A stretch of 64,000 nucleotides of DNA from Chitinophaga sp. GbtcB8 (GTDB lineage: Bacteria > Bacteroidota > Bacteroidia > Chitinophagales > Chitinophagaceae): contig NZ_JAGXJN010000011.1 in NCBI RefSeq assembly GCF_019091455.1, positions 1 through 64,000 on the forward strand, in the 5' to 3' direction. Positions 53,018 through 62,190 of the stretch are shown here, in pieces (the stretch's first letter is position 1; every line of letters begins with the position of its first letter). The notes under the pieces are model-generated. The model was not told where the DNA came from. It worked only from the letters and a program-made list of their open reading frames with translations, and searched no databases. The translations under genes and the position numbers were made by a program.

Positions 53018-54304
53018 TTATACCAATTGCACTGCTTCAGGTACCCGTTTTTCTTCCAGTAACAGCTCCATGGCTTTATCCCGGATGGCGCTGGCCTCTT
53101 CATACGACAAATACGCGTCGTTAGAGAGGAAAGAGAAATTTAATTGTTCATCAAATGTGCTGGCAATAATGCCGTTCGGATTGGCTGATTTAAAGATGAG
53201 GATGGGAATATGTACCGCCTCTACTTCAAAGGAGCTGAATTTTTTAGGTATATCCAGCCGGCCCATATTGGAGAACGTAAGATCATTATTACCCCTGGCC
53301 GTGCCCAGGTACTGCGATAATTTTTTTACTGACGGGTGCAGGTATTCATTGAGCATGATCTCCTCATACACCTTTAGGTTGGAGAGCTTTTCCGACAGGC
53401 GGTTATTCAGCCGCTTTACCTGCTCCTGGAAATCCAGTGTGGGATCTTTATCAATAGATAAGGTGGTGCTGGTGGCAAAACCAAACAGCATATCATCTTT
53501 TATTTCCGGGATATAACGCCGCAGGTTCACCGGGCAAAATACCTGGTTCTTTACATTTTTGCTGCCCCTTACATGACGGAACGCCAGCAGGAATGCCGTA
53601 CACAAAGCTGCATGCATAGTGGTATGCTGTGCCTTGCAACGTTTTACCAGCGCGGCGGTAGCCGCTTTGTCCATTTTCCAGCGTACGGTATAATCCTTAC
53701 CCCAGCGGATTTGTTTTTTACCGGATACAAAAAGCAGGAACAAACGTAAAATGGCCGCTGTTACCTTGCCTTTGCGCTGTAATTTCTTATCTGATAAAAT
53801 GGCTTCCGGCACCAGGTCCTCAACCGTATTAAATGTTTCATATTGCCCGATGGCCAGGTCCGGCTGATCCAGCAACGTAAGCATTTCCTTATACAAGGTT
53901 ACAATGGAGGCGCCGTCGCAAATACAGTGATGGCATACCATAATGAGCTCCGATACTTCTGCGGAGCGCAGCCATACCATGCGCAGCAGCGGGCCATTTT
54001 GCATATCAAACCGTTGCTGGCACTCCTTTTCAGATTCCCGCATCCAGTCCTCATCTGATGTGCGTGTGAGGATGCGCACCGGGATATCCGGCACCGGCAT
54101 GGGAGATACAAACCAGGGCTGCCCCTTGCCATCTTCCTGCACACCTGCGGTCAGCAAGGGATGCCGGGCCTGGATCTTAGCCAGCGCATTCCGCAACGCC
54201 ACTTCTGTAAAGGAGCCGTTGATCTTTACTGTAAAGGTGATATTCTTTGGAATGGTGCCATCTCCATAAATGAAGCGCTCCAGGAAAAGTAGTTTACGTT
54301 TCAT
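53018..54304 (-). CDS. PapA-like acyltransferase, condensation-domain fold, paralogue
   Basis: 428 residues from ATG 54304, where MKRKLLFLERFIYGDG aligns with the MKRKLIIGERIMYGDG start of its paralogue; an upstream in-frame start at 54394 would overlap the glycosyltransferase gene. The catalytic CHHCICDGASIVTLYKEML and the late SNMGRLDIPKKF are both present. It likely transfers an acyl chain from a carrier or CoA to a hydroxyl group. The gap to its paralogue is 21 bp, so the pair arose by tandem duplication and was kept, suggesting two different acceptor positions or acyl donors. Confidence 0.82.
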   Translation of the reverse strand: MKRKLLFLERFIYGDGTIPKNITFTVKINGSFTEVALRNALAKIQARHPLLTAGVQEDGKGQPWFVSPMPVPDIPVRILTRTSDEDWMRESEKECQQRFDMQNGPLLRMVWLRSAEVSELIMVCHHCICDGASIVTLYKEMLTLLDQPDLAIGQYETFNTVEDLVPEAILSDKKLQRKGKVTAAILRLFLLFVSGKKQIRWGKDYTVRWKMDKAATAALVKRCKAQHTTMHAALCTAFLLAFRHVRGSKNVKNQVFCPVNLRRYIPEIKDDMLFGFATSTTLSIDKDPTLDFQEQVKRLNNRLSEKLSNLKVYEEIMLNEYLHPSVKKLSQYLGTARGNNDLTFSNMGRLDIPKKFSSFEVEAVHIPILIFKSANPNGIIASTFDEQLNFSFLSNDAYLSYEEASAIRDKAMELLLEEKRVPEAVQLV

Positions 54305-54314
54305 GTTCTTAGTT

Positions 54315-55511
54315 TTAAAAAGCAACCATCTTAGCCTCTGCTGCAAAGCTTTCCAGGTATTCCACTGCCTTATCATTACCACCGGCCTGTACAAAGGTTT
54401 CGCGGATGCGCTGTGCAGCGCTGCGGTACTGCGGATTATTGAGCAGCTCCCACATGGATGTTTTAAGATCGTTTACCCGTAAGCGTTTATAGCGCAGCTT
54501 AATGCCGCAGCCGGCCTTTTCTATCAGGGATGCGGTATGAAAATGATCATAGGCAATGGGGGTAATGAGCATGGGAAGGCCGTTCACGAAAGTATCGTTC
54601 ACGGTGTTAAAACCGCCGTGACAGATCACGGCATCCATTTCCGCCATCAGCTCTGATTGCGGTACAAAACCCTGCACAATAAAGTTATCAGGCCATGTTT
54701 TAAAAATATCCGGACTGGTGGCGGCAATAATGGTCAAAGGCTGATCGGCAAAGGCTTCTATGAGCTTGCTGAAAAACTCCTTACGAATATCTACCAGCAG
54801 CGTGCCCAGGGATACATATACTTTTGGCGTGGTTACTTTACGCAGGCGTTCCCAGTCAAACGGTGTTTCATTGGGGCGGCCTTTTACCGGCCCTACAAAT
54901 TTCATATGTGCGGGTGCGTTAGGCACATTGGCAAATGTTTGCGAGGTGAACACCAGGTTCAGCTGGTTGGAGTTTACGATTGCCTGTGGTGTATAAATAC
55001 CAAACTCCTGCTGCAGGGAAAGAATGTTATGCACCCACCAGGCATGCACCTTGGGCGCGCTCATAGCATCGCCTCCCACATCCGGTGGCACAGGGGTGGT
55101 AGTTACACAAGGAATGCCTTTGTTGTATGCGCAAATAGCACCGGCAAAGGTGATACAGTCGCTCACGATCACATCCGGCTGAAACTCATCTACAATGCGT
55201 TCCAGGCCTTTCATAATGAAGCGGCAAAACGGCATATAGGTTTCTTCCAGCGCCAGCTTCAGGGTTTCTGCACCTGAAATATGCGGGCCATCATCCTGCC
55301 GTTTTAATATCCGTTGTATTTCAGGTAAATGTTCTTCCAGTTCTGCATGCGGTACAATGAATTCACCACCGGCAGGTACATGTTTGGCTGCAATTTCCTG
55401 GATGCCTGCCCAGGCCACTTTATGGCCGCGGGCTAACAGGCTGGCGCCTACGCTAAGCGTGGGGCTGATATGCCCGAAAAAGGGAGGGACAACGAATAGG
55501 TATTTTTTCAT
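54315..55511 (-). CDS. GT1-family glycosyltransferase (UGT-like)
   Basis: 398 residues, GT-B fold of the GT1 family acting on small molecules. The N-terminal acceptor domain begins YLFVVPPFFGHISPTLSVGASLLARGHKV with the catalytic His at about 13. The sugar-nucleotide motif is MDAVICHGGFNTVNDTFVNGLPMLITPIAYDHFHTA in the C-terminal domain, as in macrolide glycosyltransferases. Donor and acceptor unknown. It is followed by the PapA-like gene with 10 bp between, and has a paralogue directly upstream. No signal peptide, so glycosylation occurs in the cytoplasm. Confidence 0.92.
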   Translation of the reverse strand: MKKYLFVVPPFFGHISPTLSVGASLLARGHKVAWAGIQEIAAKHVPAGGEFIVPHAELEEHLPEIQRILKRQDDGPHISGAETLKLALEETYMPFCRFIMKGLERIVDEFQPDVIVSDCITFAGAICAYNKGIPCVTTTPVPPDVGGDAMSAPKVHAWWVHNILSLQQEFGIYTPQAIVNSNQLNLVFTSQTFANVPNAPAHMKFVGPVKGRPNETPFDWERLRKVTTPKVYVSLGTLLVDIRKEFFSKLIEAFADQPLTIIAATSPDIFKTWPDNFIVQGFVPQSELMAEMDAVICHGGFNTVNDTFVNGLPMLITPIAYDHFHTASLIEKAGCGIKLRYKRLRVNDLKTSMWELLNNPQYRSAAQRIRETFVQAGGNDKAVEYLESFAAEAKMVAF

Positions 55512-55528
55512 AGCGGTAGTTTTTTAAT

Positions 55529-55643
55529 GTGCAGAAGTGCAACTATGCAGATGTGCAGATGTTTCGGATATTGTGCGCAAATATGAGATATGCCTGTTGT
55601 CGCTTCATTCTATCTGCACATTTGCATATTTGCACATCTGCCC
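55529..55643. repeat. Inverted word-repeat element overlapping a coding 3' end
   Basis: Arms 55529-55560 and 55612-55643 are inverted repeats with 28 of 32 matches, each composed of TGCAGATG/TGCAAATA words; the spacer is 51 bp. The right arm lies inside the reading frame of the upstream glycosyltransferase, encoding its last residues. The element separates the two glycosyltransferase genes. Confidence 0.78.
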
Positions 55644-56810
55644 ATTCTCCAGCAGCTCTGCTGTTCTGCCGGTGCCGCCTGCATTTTCAAAAGATGTTTT
55701 AACCTGTTGTGCTGCTGCCGCGTATTTCGGGTCCTGCAGCACATCCCACACGGCATTTTTCAAATGTTCTGCTTTAAATCGTTTAAAGTTCAGCCGTACA
55801 CCGCTTTCCGTAGCGGTTACGCAGCCGGCTACAAAAGACTGGTCATATGCAATAGGGATCACTACCAGCGGCAGGTGATGGGCCAGCGTTTCACACACTG
55901 TATTGTGGCCGCCATGGCATACTACGGCATCCAGGTAAGGCAGCAGGCCAAGCTGCGGTACTTTTTCCTGTACAATAAAATTATCCGGCCAGGTATCAAA
56001 AAGCGCCGGGTCTGATACCACTACTATCGTAAGCGGCTCATTACCCAATGCTGTGCATACTTTGCTGAAGAAATCTTTTTTATAGGTATGGTCAAAGGTT
56101 GTTCCAATAGATACCAGCACTTTATGCGGCTGGCCCATATGGTAAAACCGTTCCCATTCAAAGGGAATATTGGCCGGGCGGTGTGTTATTACCGGCCCTA
56201 CGAACTGGTAATAATCCGGCAGCACTTTATCGCCAAAAAATGTTTTAGAGGTAAATACCAGCGTAAGCTGGTCAGAACACTGGATGGGTTGTGTAGCTGT
56301 TAAGCCTAATGATTGCTGCAGTGCCACTATACGCTGATCGCCCCATTCTTTTACCTTGGGCAAATCGTCCATGGCGCGTACTGCGGCGGGCGCTGTAACG
56401 GCGGTGGCATACGGAATACCCTTTTTAACGGCCGCCATGGCGCCGGCAAACAGCTCATGGTCATTGATCACCACATCCGGCTGAAAAGTATCCAGCCATT
56501 CCAGAATGCCGGGAAACATATACCTGTTCAGCGGCACCAGCACATCGTCATACAGGAACTTAATGCTTTCCACGCCGTACACATTCTTTTGCTGGATGGC
56601 ATCCATGTAGGGCTGGTTCTCTTCTCCATTATTGGTTTCATCATACCGGATCAGCAGCAGCTGTCCACCGGGAGGCAGTTTTTCCTGCAGGGCAGGTTCC
56701 AGGCTTATCCAGCCCACTTCATGCCCGCGCAGCAGCAATTCCGCGCCTACGCTCAGCGTTGGATTAATATGACCCGTTAATGGTGGAACAACAAAAGCAA
56801 ATTTTGCCAT
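55605..56810 (-). CDS. GT1-family glycosyltransferase (UGT-like), paralogue
   Basis: 401 residues. MAKFAFVVPPLTGHINPTLSVGAELLLRGHEVGWISLEP matches its paralogue, with His14 as the putative catalytic base, and the donor motif is LDAVVCHGGHNTVCETLAHHLPLVVIPIAYDQSFVA. The natural family end would be near AGGTGRTAELLEN; the final GQMCKYANVQIE is encoded by the right arm of the inverted repeat, so the C-terminus was changed when that DNA arrived. The hydrolase gene is upstream with an 11-bp gap. The two glycosyltransferases probably attach two sugars or act on alternate acceptors. Confidence 0.9.
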   Translation of the reverse strand: MAKFAFVVPPLTGHINPTLSVGAELLLRGHEVGWISLEPALQEKLPPGGQLLLIRYDETNNGEENQPYMDAIQQKNVYGVESIKFLYDDVLVPLNRYMFPGILEWLDTFQPDVVINDHELFAGAMAAVKKGIPYATAVTAPAAVRAMDDLPKVKEWGDQRIVALQQSLGLTATQPIQCSDQLTLVFTSKTFFGDKVLPDYYQFVGPVITHRPANIPFEWERFYHMGQPHKVLVSIGTTFDHTYKKDFFSKVCTALGNEPLTIVVVSDPALFDTWPDNFIVQEKVPQLGLLPYLDAVVCHGGHNTVCETLAHHLPLVVIPIAYDQSFVAGCVTATESGVRLNFKRFKAEHLKNAVWDVLQDPKYAAAAQQVKTSFENAGGTGRTAELLENGQMCKYANVQIE

Positions 56811-56821
56811 AGCCGTTATGC

Positions 56822-57589
56822 TTAGTCTTGAGTGTCAAAAAAATCTTTCAGTGCATTGCCAATGGTAAAGGGTTCCTGCACCGGTATGTTATGATCGCCG
56901 TTCACAAACAGTAAACGGGCATCTTTTATTTTTTCCTGCAGCTCCAGCCCGGCGCTTATACAATCGGAATCCTTACCGTAAATAAGCAGCGTTTCATGCG
57001 GTATATCCTTTATACCTCCGTTGCTGAAGAAATGCCTTTCCTGCTGCATATCCTGCCGGATGCTGCTTTCCTTCAACAGAAATTCGTAGAGCCGGTGCCT
57101 GCGTTCCAGCTGCCGTTTGCCCATTTTGGCAGGGGAGTGATCACCCTGCCCGTTCACAAAATGTACCAGCAGCTCTTTGCTGTACACATCCACTACGTTC
57201 ATGGTTTCCTGCTCATAAGGATTGGGACTTTCAATGATTGCCAGCTTTTTAATTTTTTCCGGGTGGCGGATGGCTGTTTTCAGGGCAATCAATCCGCCAT
57301 AGCTGTAACCCGCCAGGTACACGGATGTTAGCTGTAAAGCCTCCATCAGCGCTAACAGCTCATCGCTCATGGATTGCAGGTCATAACCATGCTGCGAGCG
57401 GCCGCTCATGCCATGGCCTTTCAGGTCGTATAACACCACATGGTAACGTTCCGCCAGTATGGGTGCAATGTTAAAGTACCAGATAGAGAGATTGGTGAAC
57501 ATACCATGTACCATTAACACGGTTTCTGCTGCTCCCTTGTTCATCTCCTGCAGGTGAATGCGTGTATGTGGCAGGTCCACTACAGGCAT
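56822..57589 (-). CDS. Alpha/beta hydrolase in polyketide operon
   Basis: 255 residues. LMVHGMFTNLSIWYF (oxyanion), LAGYSYGGLIAL (nucleophile Ser in GYSYGG), acidic residue in YGKDSDCISAG and His in VNGDHNIPVQEP complete a triad. No signal peptide. In polyketide operons such proteins often act as editing or release thioesterases, or hydrolyse esters of the product. Its start overlaps the 3' end of the ACP gene by 10 bp, so the two are translationally coupled, which favours a role in releasing the chain from the ACP. Confidence 0.87.
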   Translation of the reverse strand: MPVVDLPHTRIHLQEMNKGAAETVLMVHGMFTNLSIWYFNIAPILAERYHVVLYDLKGHGMSGRSQHGYDLQSMSDELLALMEALQLTSVYLAGYSYGGLIALKTAIRHPEKIKKLAIIESPNPYEQETMNVVDVYSKELLVHFVNGQGDHSPAKMGKRQLERRHRLYEFLLKESSIRQDMQQERHFFSNGGIKDIPHETLLIYGKDSDCISAGLELQEKIKDARLLFVNGDHNIPVQEPFTIGNALKDFFDTQD

Positions 57590-57879
57590 GACTGAATGTA
57601 TTTGGTAATATCGCCCAGGTTCAGGCTAATGATCTGGTCCAGGTCCATATTGGATAACCAGCCGGTAAAATCAATGTCTTTGCCGAAATAGTTTTTTACT
57701 TTTTCAGAAAAGGCTACGATCTCAATGCTGTCCATTTCCAGGTCTTTGGTAAAGGAGCTGGCTGCTGTAATATCCAGGTCTTCCACAAATTCTTCACCTA
57801 TTACTTCTGTGATGAATTGTTTCAGTACAGGCAGGATCTCTGCTTCGCTCAGCTTAGCGGGTTGTGTTAACTGGTCCAT
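57580..57879 (-). CDS. Discrete acyl carrier protein
   Basis: 99 residues. The phosphopantetheine attachment is Ser51 in FTKDLEMDSIEIVAFSEKV; the motif is DSI instead of the usual DSL. The helix I region (EAEILPVLKQFITEVIG) and FTKDL match four-helix carrier proteins. It overlaps the 3' end of the synthase gene by 13 bp and the 5' end of the hydrolase gene by 10 bp. The synthase itself lacks an ACP between AT and DH, so this free ACP is a probable partner, converted to holo form by the PPTase at the C-terminus of the same synthase. Confidence 0.9.
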   Translation of the reverse strand: MDQLTQPAKLSEAEILPVLKQFITEVIGEEFVEDLDITAASSFTKDLEMDSIEIVAFSEKVKNYFGKDIDFTGWLSNMDLDQIISLNLGDITKYIQSCL

Positions 57880-60800
57880 CCGATAATGTAGTTTTTGTAT
57901 TGAATAGTTTGAATGTGTACGCCTTGTATGGTTAAGGTTTCCCCGTTAATGGCTTCTACCACATAAGCCTTGGGATTGCCCTGCAGGCCTTTGCCCAGTG
58001 ATTTGCCATAGGCTTCTTTGGCTACCCAGTAGCGGGTAAGCCACTCTGCATGGCTGCGGTTGCCCAGCAGCGCCAGCTCTGCGGGGTCAAACACCAGCTC
58101 TTCAAAAGCGGTGTTGTGCTCCCGTATTTCTTCTATGTCAATGCCTACGGGTTTGCCAAAACGGGCAATGGCTACGGCATCTGTATTTTTATGCGCCAGG
58201 GAAATGTGGATGTTGCCGGTCATATCGCCTGCTGTAAAGGGCTGGCCTGCTTCATTGGACTGGATGGCAAATTCCACCGGGTAATACAGGTTACCTGCTT
58301 CCAGCAGCAGGGCCTTTACCGCATCTTTTACGGCTACCCGGCTAATGACCCATTCTTTCTTTTTATGCAGGGGCAGGCTGTTGTGATGTTTTTTCTCCTC
58401 CTGGTTAAAATAACGTTTCACTATAAAATCCCAGGAGTTCACGCGGCTATAAGCATTGTGGAACATAAACACACCGGGCACAATCTCTTTTGCCAGTGTA
58501 TGTTTGGGAGAGATGAGCGCATTCCACAGCGGTTCATCAATTTCCAGGCGGCGGTTTTGCCAGCCGCGGATGATGGCCCATACCTTATTATCCCGTTTCA
58601 GGATAAAATCTGCAAATGCAAATTCATCGTTTAGGGAAGTTAGCTGGCAGGTGCATTCAAAGCTGCCCTGCTGGTCTTCCATCTGCTGGTAGAACTCTAC
58701 TTCCTGGATCTTAACGGGGAAAGCTATACGGTCTTTGGGCAGGGTTAGCTGCAGCCATAATCCAAACAGCTGCCCGGCATTATCCAGCAGGGAGCCTTTG
58801 CCGGCGCCGCCTTCAATAATACCGGTAATGCCTTTTTCCGCAATTACCTTTACTTCGGTAATGCCCTGGTATGCGGGCCCGTGGAACATGCGCTGGGAGT
58901 AGATCTGCTGCGGCGTGATAGCAATCTGCAAAGGCGTGCCAATATCTGCTGCCGTTTTTTCCGGCGTGCCATATTGCTGTGATAACTGTACTTCTGCATT
59001 GGCATATTTTTCCAGGTCCAGGTAAATACGGTCAGGTGTTTTCCATTCTCCTTTTACGGTTTCGCGGAAGGGGGCGGCCACATTCATCCACTGGAACACT
59101 TTTACCTGCATGATCTTTTGTACTTCCATGCCGGGCGCGTTCTCTTTGGCTATGTCGCCAAACATTTCCAGGATCATGGTCATGGGTATTACGGGCTCAC
59201 AATCATCTGCACAATGCCAGCCCGGCCTTTGGCGTATCAGGGAATGGTCTATGAGGTAAGGATGTGTATCCAGCGATACATCCAGCTTTTTTACTACCGG
59301 CTGCTTTTGCAGCGGGGCCGTGGGCATAGCCGTATGTGCATGGCCGTTAGTTCCGTTGCGATGGCTGGCCTTTTGCTGGAATATTTCCATTACAGATTGC
59401 TGTATGTCTGATATTTCTGCAAAATTGTTCAGCAAAGCCTGCATCAGGGGCGAGGATGCTGTTTCCGGCACTGCGCTGCGGCCGGCAGCAGGTACTGACA
59501 GCTTTTTCAGGGAAGGCAGCTCCCGCACAATGGGAGAGCCCAACTGCAGTTTTATAGAGCGGTTGGCTGGTTTACTTTTTATAGTTGAAGTTACGGCTGC
59601 AGGTGCTTCCATAAAAGTGCTGTCAACTGCCTGGCCTTCTACAAACAGGGCCGCCAGTACGCGTTGCAGCTGTGTGATGCCGGAGCGGGTGGGCACGCTG
59701 GCGGCTACTGCGCTGTAATTTTTTTGTTTCAGCGTATCATCCACAAAACCTATTAAACCGCCGGCGCCTACCTGTACGAATATACGTACACCGGTTTCAT
59801 ACAATTTCTCTGTAAGCTCCCGGAAACGTACAGGTTCTACCAAATGCTCCACGCTCAGCGCGCGGATGGCAGCAACATCATCCGGGTAAGTGCTTAAGGT
59901 AGTGGCAGACCATACCGGCACTGACGCCTGCTGGAATTCCAATTGGTTCATACCATCCAGCAGCAGCTCCAGCTTGTCTTTTACAAAAGGGGAGTGAAAG
60001 CCTGACTGGAAGGGCAGCACCTGGTAAAAAACCTGTTCTGCTTTTAAGGTATGGATAAATTCTTCTACCGCTTCATTGGTGCCGCAAAGGATCACCTGCT
60101 GCGGGCAGTTATCAATAGAAAGGTAAATGTCTTTAGTGGCGGCCAGTAATGGTTCTAGCCGCTCGTACCCGCAACCTGCTACCAGGAAGGTGGCGTTCTT
60201 TTGTTCAAACAGGGCAGGGTCTAACTGCGCCTGCAGGCGTAACAATGATTGCTCTGTTACCATTTCAGCAGCGCGGCCGGCCAGCCACTCACCCAGGCTA
60301 TGCCCTGCATTCAGGTGCGGTTGCACACCTAATAACTTCAGGGCGCTATCCAGGATACTGCTGTTCTCCATTTGCTGCTGCGCAGCGCCTAACACGCCAT
60401 CGGCAGCGGCTACACGCGGTAAACCCGGCAGGTTAAAATACTGCGCTACGCTGCTGGTTTCGCCACCGGCCAGGCCATCCAGACCGGGGAACAGGAAGGC
60501 TATTTTACCCCCCTGTAATAACATGGCTTCGTTGGAGAACCAGATGTCCTGCCGGTTACGCCAGGGCACATCTTTATTTATAATTTTTATAGCGCGTTGG
60601 ATACGTTCGGGTGTGGGATCAAAAATGGCGATGCGGTAAGCGCCTTCACCGGTAAAGGTTTCATTGGTTTCTAATGCCTGCAGCAGTGCAGCTTTATCAG
60701 GCCTTGCGAGTAAAAGCACCGCATCTTTTTGCGCAACAGCGCCAATGCCGTTGAATTGTTTTTTGGAAATACCTTCCTGCATACTCACGGCTTCCATTAC

Positions 60801-62162
60801 TACATGCGCATTGATTCCGCCAAAGCCAAACGCGTTCACCCCGGCACGGCGCGGCAGCCCGGTTTCATCCCAGGGCGTAACGTTGTGTATTGGTGTGAAC
60901 CGTGTTTTTTCCATAAAAGGTAAAGGCTCTTCGCAATGCAGGGTAGGAGGCAGCTGGCCGTGATGCAGTGCCAGCGCGGTTTTAATAAGCCCTGCTATAC
61001 CGGCTGCTGGCATGGCATGGCCTATCATGGATTTAATAGTGCCAATGCCTGCTTTGGGTAAAGCTGCTGCGCTGCCAAATACATTCAGCAGGGTTTCCAG
61101 CTCTGTTTTGTCGCCCAGCTGGGTGGCGGTACCATGCGCTTCTATCAGGCCAATATCGCGCAGATCAGCGCCGGCCTGCTGCCAGGCTTGCAGAATGGCC
61201 TTTGTTTGTCCTTTTACGGAGGGGCTCATTACGCTTACGCCTGCGCCATCGCTGGATACGCCTACACCCTTAACGACCGCGTATATACGATGTCCGTCGC
61301 GGATGGCATCTTCCAGCCTTTTCAGTACTACAAAACCGCAGCCTTCTCCAATGATCACTCCATCTGCGCGTTGGTCAAAAGGCCGGATCTGCTGGTTGCG
61401 TGATAAGGCGCCCAGCTGAGTGAAGATGCTCCAGAAAGGCGCGTTCTGCGAGGCATGTACGCCGCCGGCTATTACCATATCAGAACGCCGGCTGCTCAGC
61501 TCCTGCACGGCATGGTCTACTGCTATGAGGGAGCTTGCGCAGGCGGCATCAATGGTATAGGCGGTACCGCCCAGGTTCAGGCGGTTAGCCACCAGAGAGG
61601 CTACCAGGTTAGGGATCAGGCCCATGGCCGTATCCGGGCCAAAGCGGCCTTTCTTTACCTGGAACTCTTTTTTAACCAGGTCTAATTCTTCTGATCTTAA
61701 ATTGGGTAGCAGGTGCTGCAATACCCGTACTATTTGTTCACCAGTTCTAATAATTTCAATACCTCTTACTGCGCCGGGGCCGGGGTAGTTCCCTTTGCCA
61801 ATGATGATGCCTGTTTTTTCCAGCGATAAATTCTTTTCAAACACCCCTGCATCATTCAGCGCTTTATGGGCCAGGTGTAAGGCCAGCAGCTGCTCTGGTT
61901 CCGTGCTTTCCACCACCAGCGGCAGAATGCCAAATTGTATAGGATCAAATTCTGCAAAATCATCTATAAACCCGCCGCGCCGGCAGTAGAACCGGTCTAC
62001 CGCTACCTCCCCGTCAAAGAACATACTTTCCATCCGGTTTTCCGGTACGGTCTGTATCGCATCCACCCTGTTGATGATATTTTTCCAGAAAGCAGCTACA
62101 TCAGGGGCGCCCGGGAAAATGCAGGACATACCTATGATAGCTACGTTTATGTTGTGGTCCAT
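57867..62162 (-). CDS. Type I polyketide/lipid synthase: KS-AT-DH-PPTase
   Basis: 1431 residues. KS, about 5-450: active Cys208 (DAACASSLIAVDHAVQ), histidines in EAHGTATQLGDKTE and GHAMPAAGIAGLIK. AT, about 545-870: nucleophile Ser622 in AGHSLGEWLAGRA. A linker rich in basic residues (900-965) precedes a DH domain starting with His967 in DTHPYLIDHSL, acidic position in LLDNAGQLFGLW. The C-terminal ~110 residues form a 4'-phosphopantetheinyl transferase: VGIDIEEI at about 1339-1346 and RYWVAKEAYGKSLGKGL. No KR, ER or internal ACP. A PPTase fused to the synthase is known from enediyne-type and related iterative systems. Iterative action with the ACP-KR protein and free ACP is inferred. Confidence 0.9.
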   Translation of the reverse strand: MDHNINVAIIGMSCIFPGAPDVAAFWKNIINRVDAIQTVPENRMESMFFDGEVAVDRFYCRRGGFIDDFAEFDPIQFGILPLVVESTEPEQLLALHLAHKALNDAGVFEKNLSLEKTGIIIGKGNYPGPGAVRGIEIIRTGEQIVRVLQHLLPNLRSEELDLVKKEFQVKKGRFGPDTAMGLIPNLVASLVANRLNLGGTAYTIDAACASSLIAVDHAVQELSSRRSDMVIAGGVHASQNAPFWSIFTQLGALSRNQQIRPFDQRADGVIIGEGCGFVVLKRLEDAIRDGHRIYAVVKGVGVSSDGAGVSVMSPSVKGQTKAILQAWQQAGADLRDIGLIEAHGTATQLGDKTELETLLNVFGSAAALPKAGIGTIKSMIGHAMPAAGIAGLIKTALALHHGQLPPTLHCEEPLPFMEKTRFTPIHNVTPWDETGLPRRAGVNAFGFGGINAHVVMEAVSMQEGISKKQFNGIGAVAQKDAVLLLARPDKAALLQALETNETFTGEGAYRIAIFDPTPERIQRAIKIINKDVPWRNRQDIWFSNEAMLLQGGKIAFLFPGLDGLAGGETSSVAQYFNLPGLPRVAAADGVLGAAQQQMENSSILDSALKLLGVQPHLNAGHSLGEWLAGRAAEMVTEQSLLRLQAQLDPALFEQKNATFLVAGCGYERLEPLLAATKDIYLSIDNCPQQVILCGTNEAVEEFIHTLKAEQVFYQVLPFQSGFHSPFVKDKLELLLDGMNQLEFQQASVPVWSATTLSTYPDDVAAIRALSVEHLVEPVRFRELTEKLYETGVRIFVQVGAGGLIGFVDDTLKQKNYSAVAASVPTRSGITQLQRVLAALFVEGQAVDSTFMEAPAAVTSTIKSKPANRSIKLQLGSPIVRELPSLKKLSVPAAGRSAVPETASSPLMQALLNNFAEISDIQQSVMEIFQQKASHRNGTNGHAHTAMPTAPLQKQPVVKKLDVSLDTHPYLIDHSLIRQRPGWHCADDCEPVIPMTMILEMFGDIAKENAPGMEVQKIMQVKVFQWMNVAAPFRETVKGEWKTPDRIYLDLEKYANAEVQLSQQYGTPEKTAADIGTPLQIAITPQQIYSQRMFHGPAYQGITEVKVIAEKGITGIIEGGAGKGSLLDNAGQLFGLWLQLTLPKDRIAFPVKIQEVEFYQQMEDQQGSFECTCQLTSLNDEFAFADFILKRDNKVWAIIRGWQNRRLEIDEPLWNALISPKHTLAKEIVPGVFMFHNAYSRVNSWDFIVKRYFNQEEKKHHNSLPLHKKKEWVISRVAVKDAVKALLLEAGNLYYPVEFAIQSNEAGQPFTAGDMTGNIHISLAHKNTDAVAIARFGKPVGIDIEEIREHNTAFEELVFDPAELALLGNRSHAEWLTRYWVAKEAYGKSLGKGLQGNPKAYVVEAINGETLTIQGVHIQTIQYKNYIIGWTS

Positions 62163-62190
62163 TTTTATGATTTATTTCCCTCTTTCTCTA

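Noticed and set aside
54657..55277. Plus-strand frame of about 200 codons opposite a glycosyltransferase
   Set aside because: Antisense to a protein with recognisable GT1 motifs; no own signature.
58050..58634. Plus-strand frame opposite the synthase DH/PPTase region
   Set aside because: Antisense shadow of a well-supported domain; no motif.
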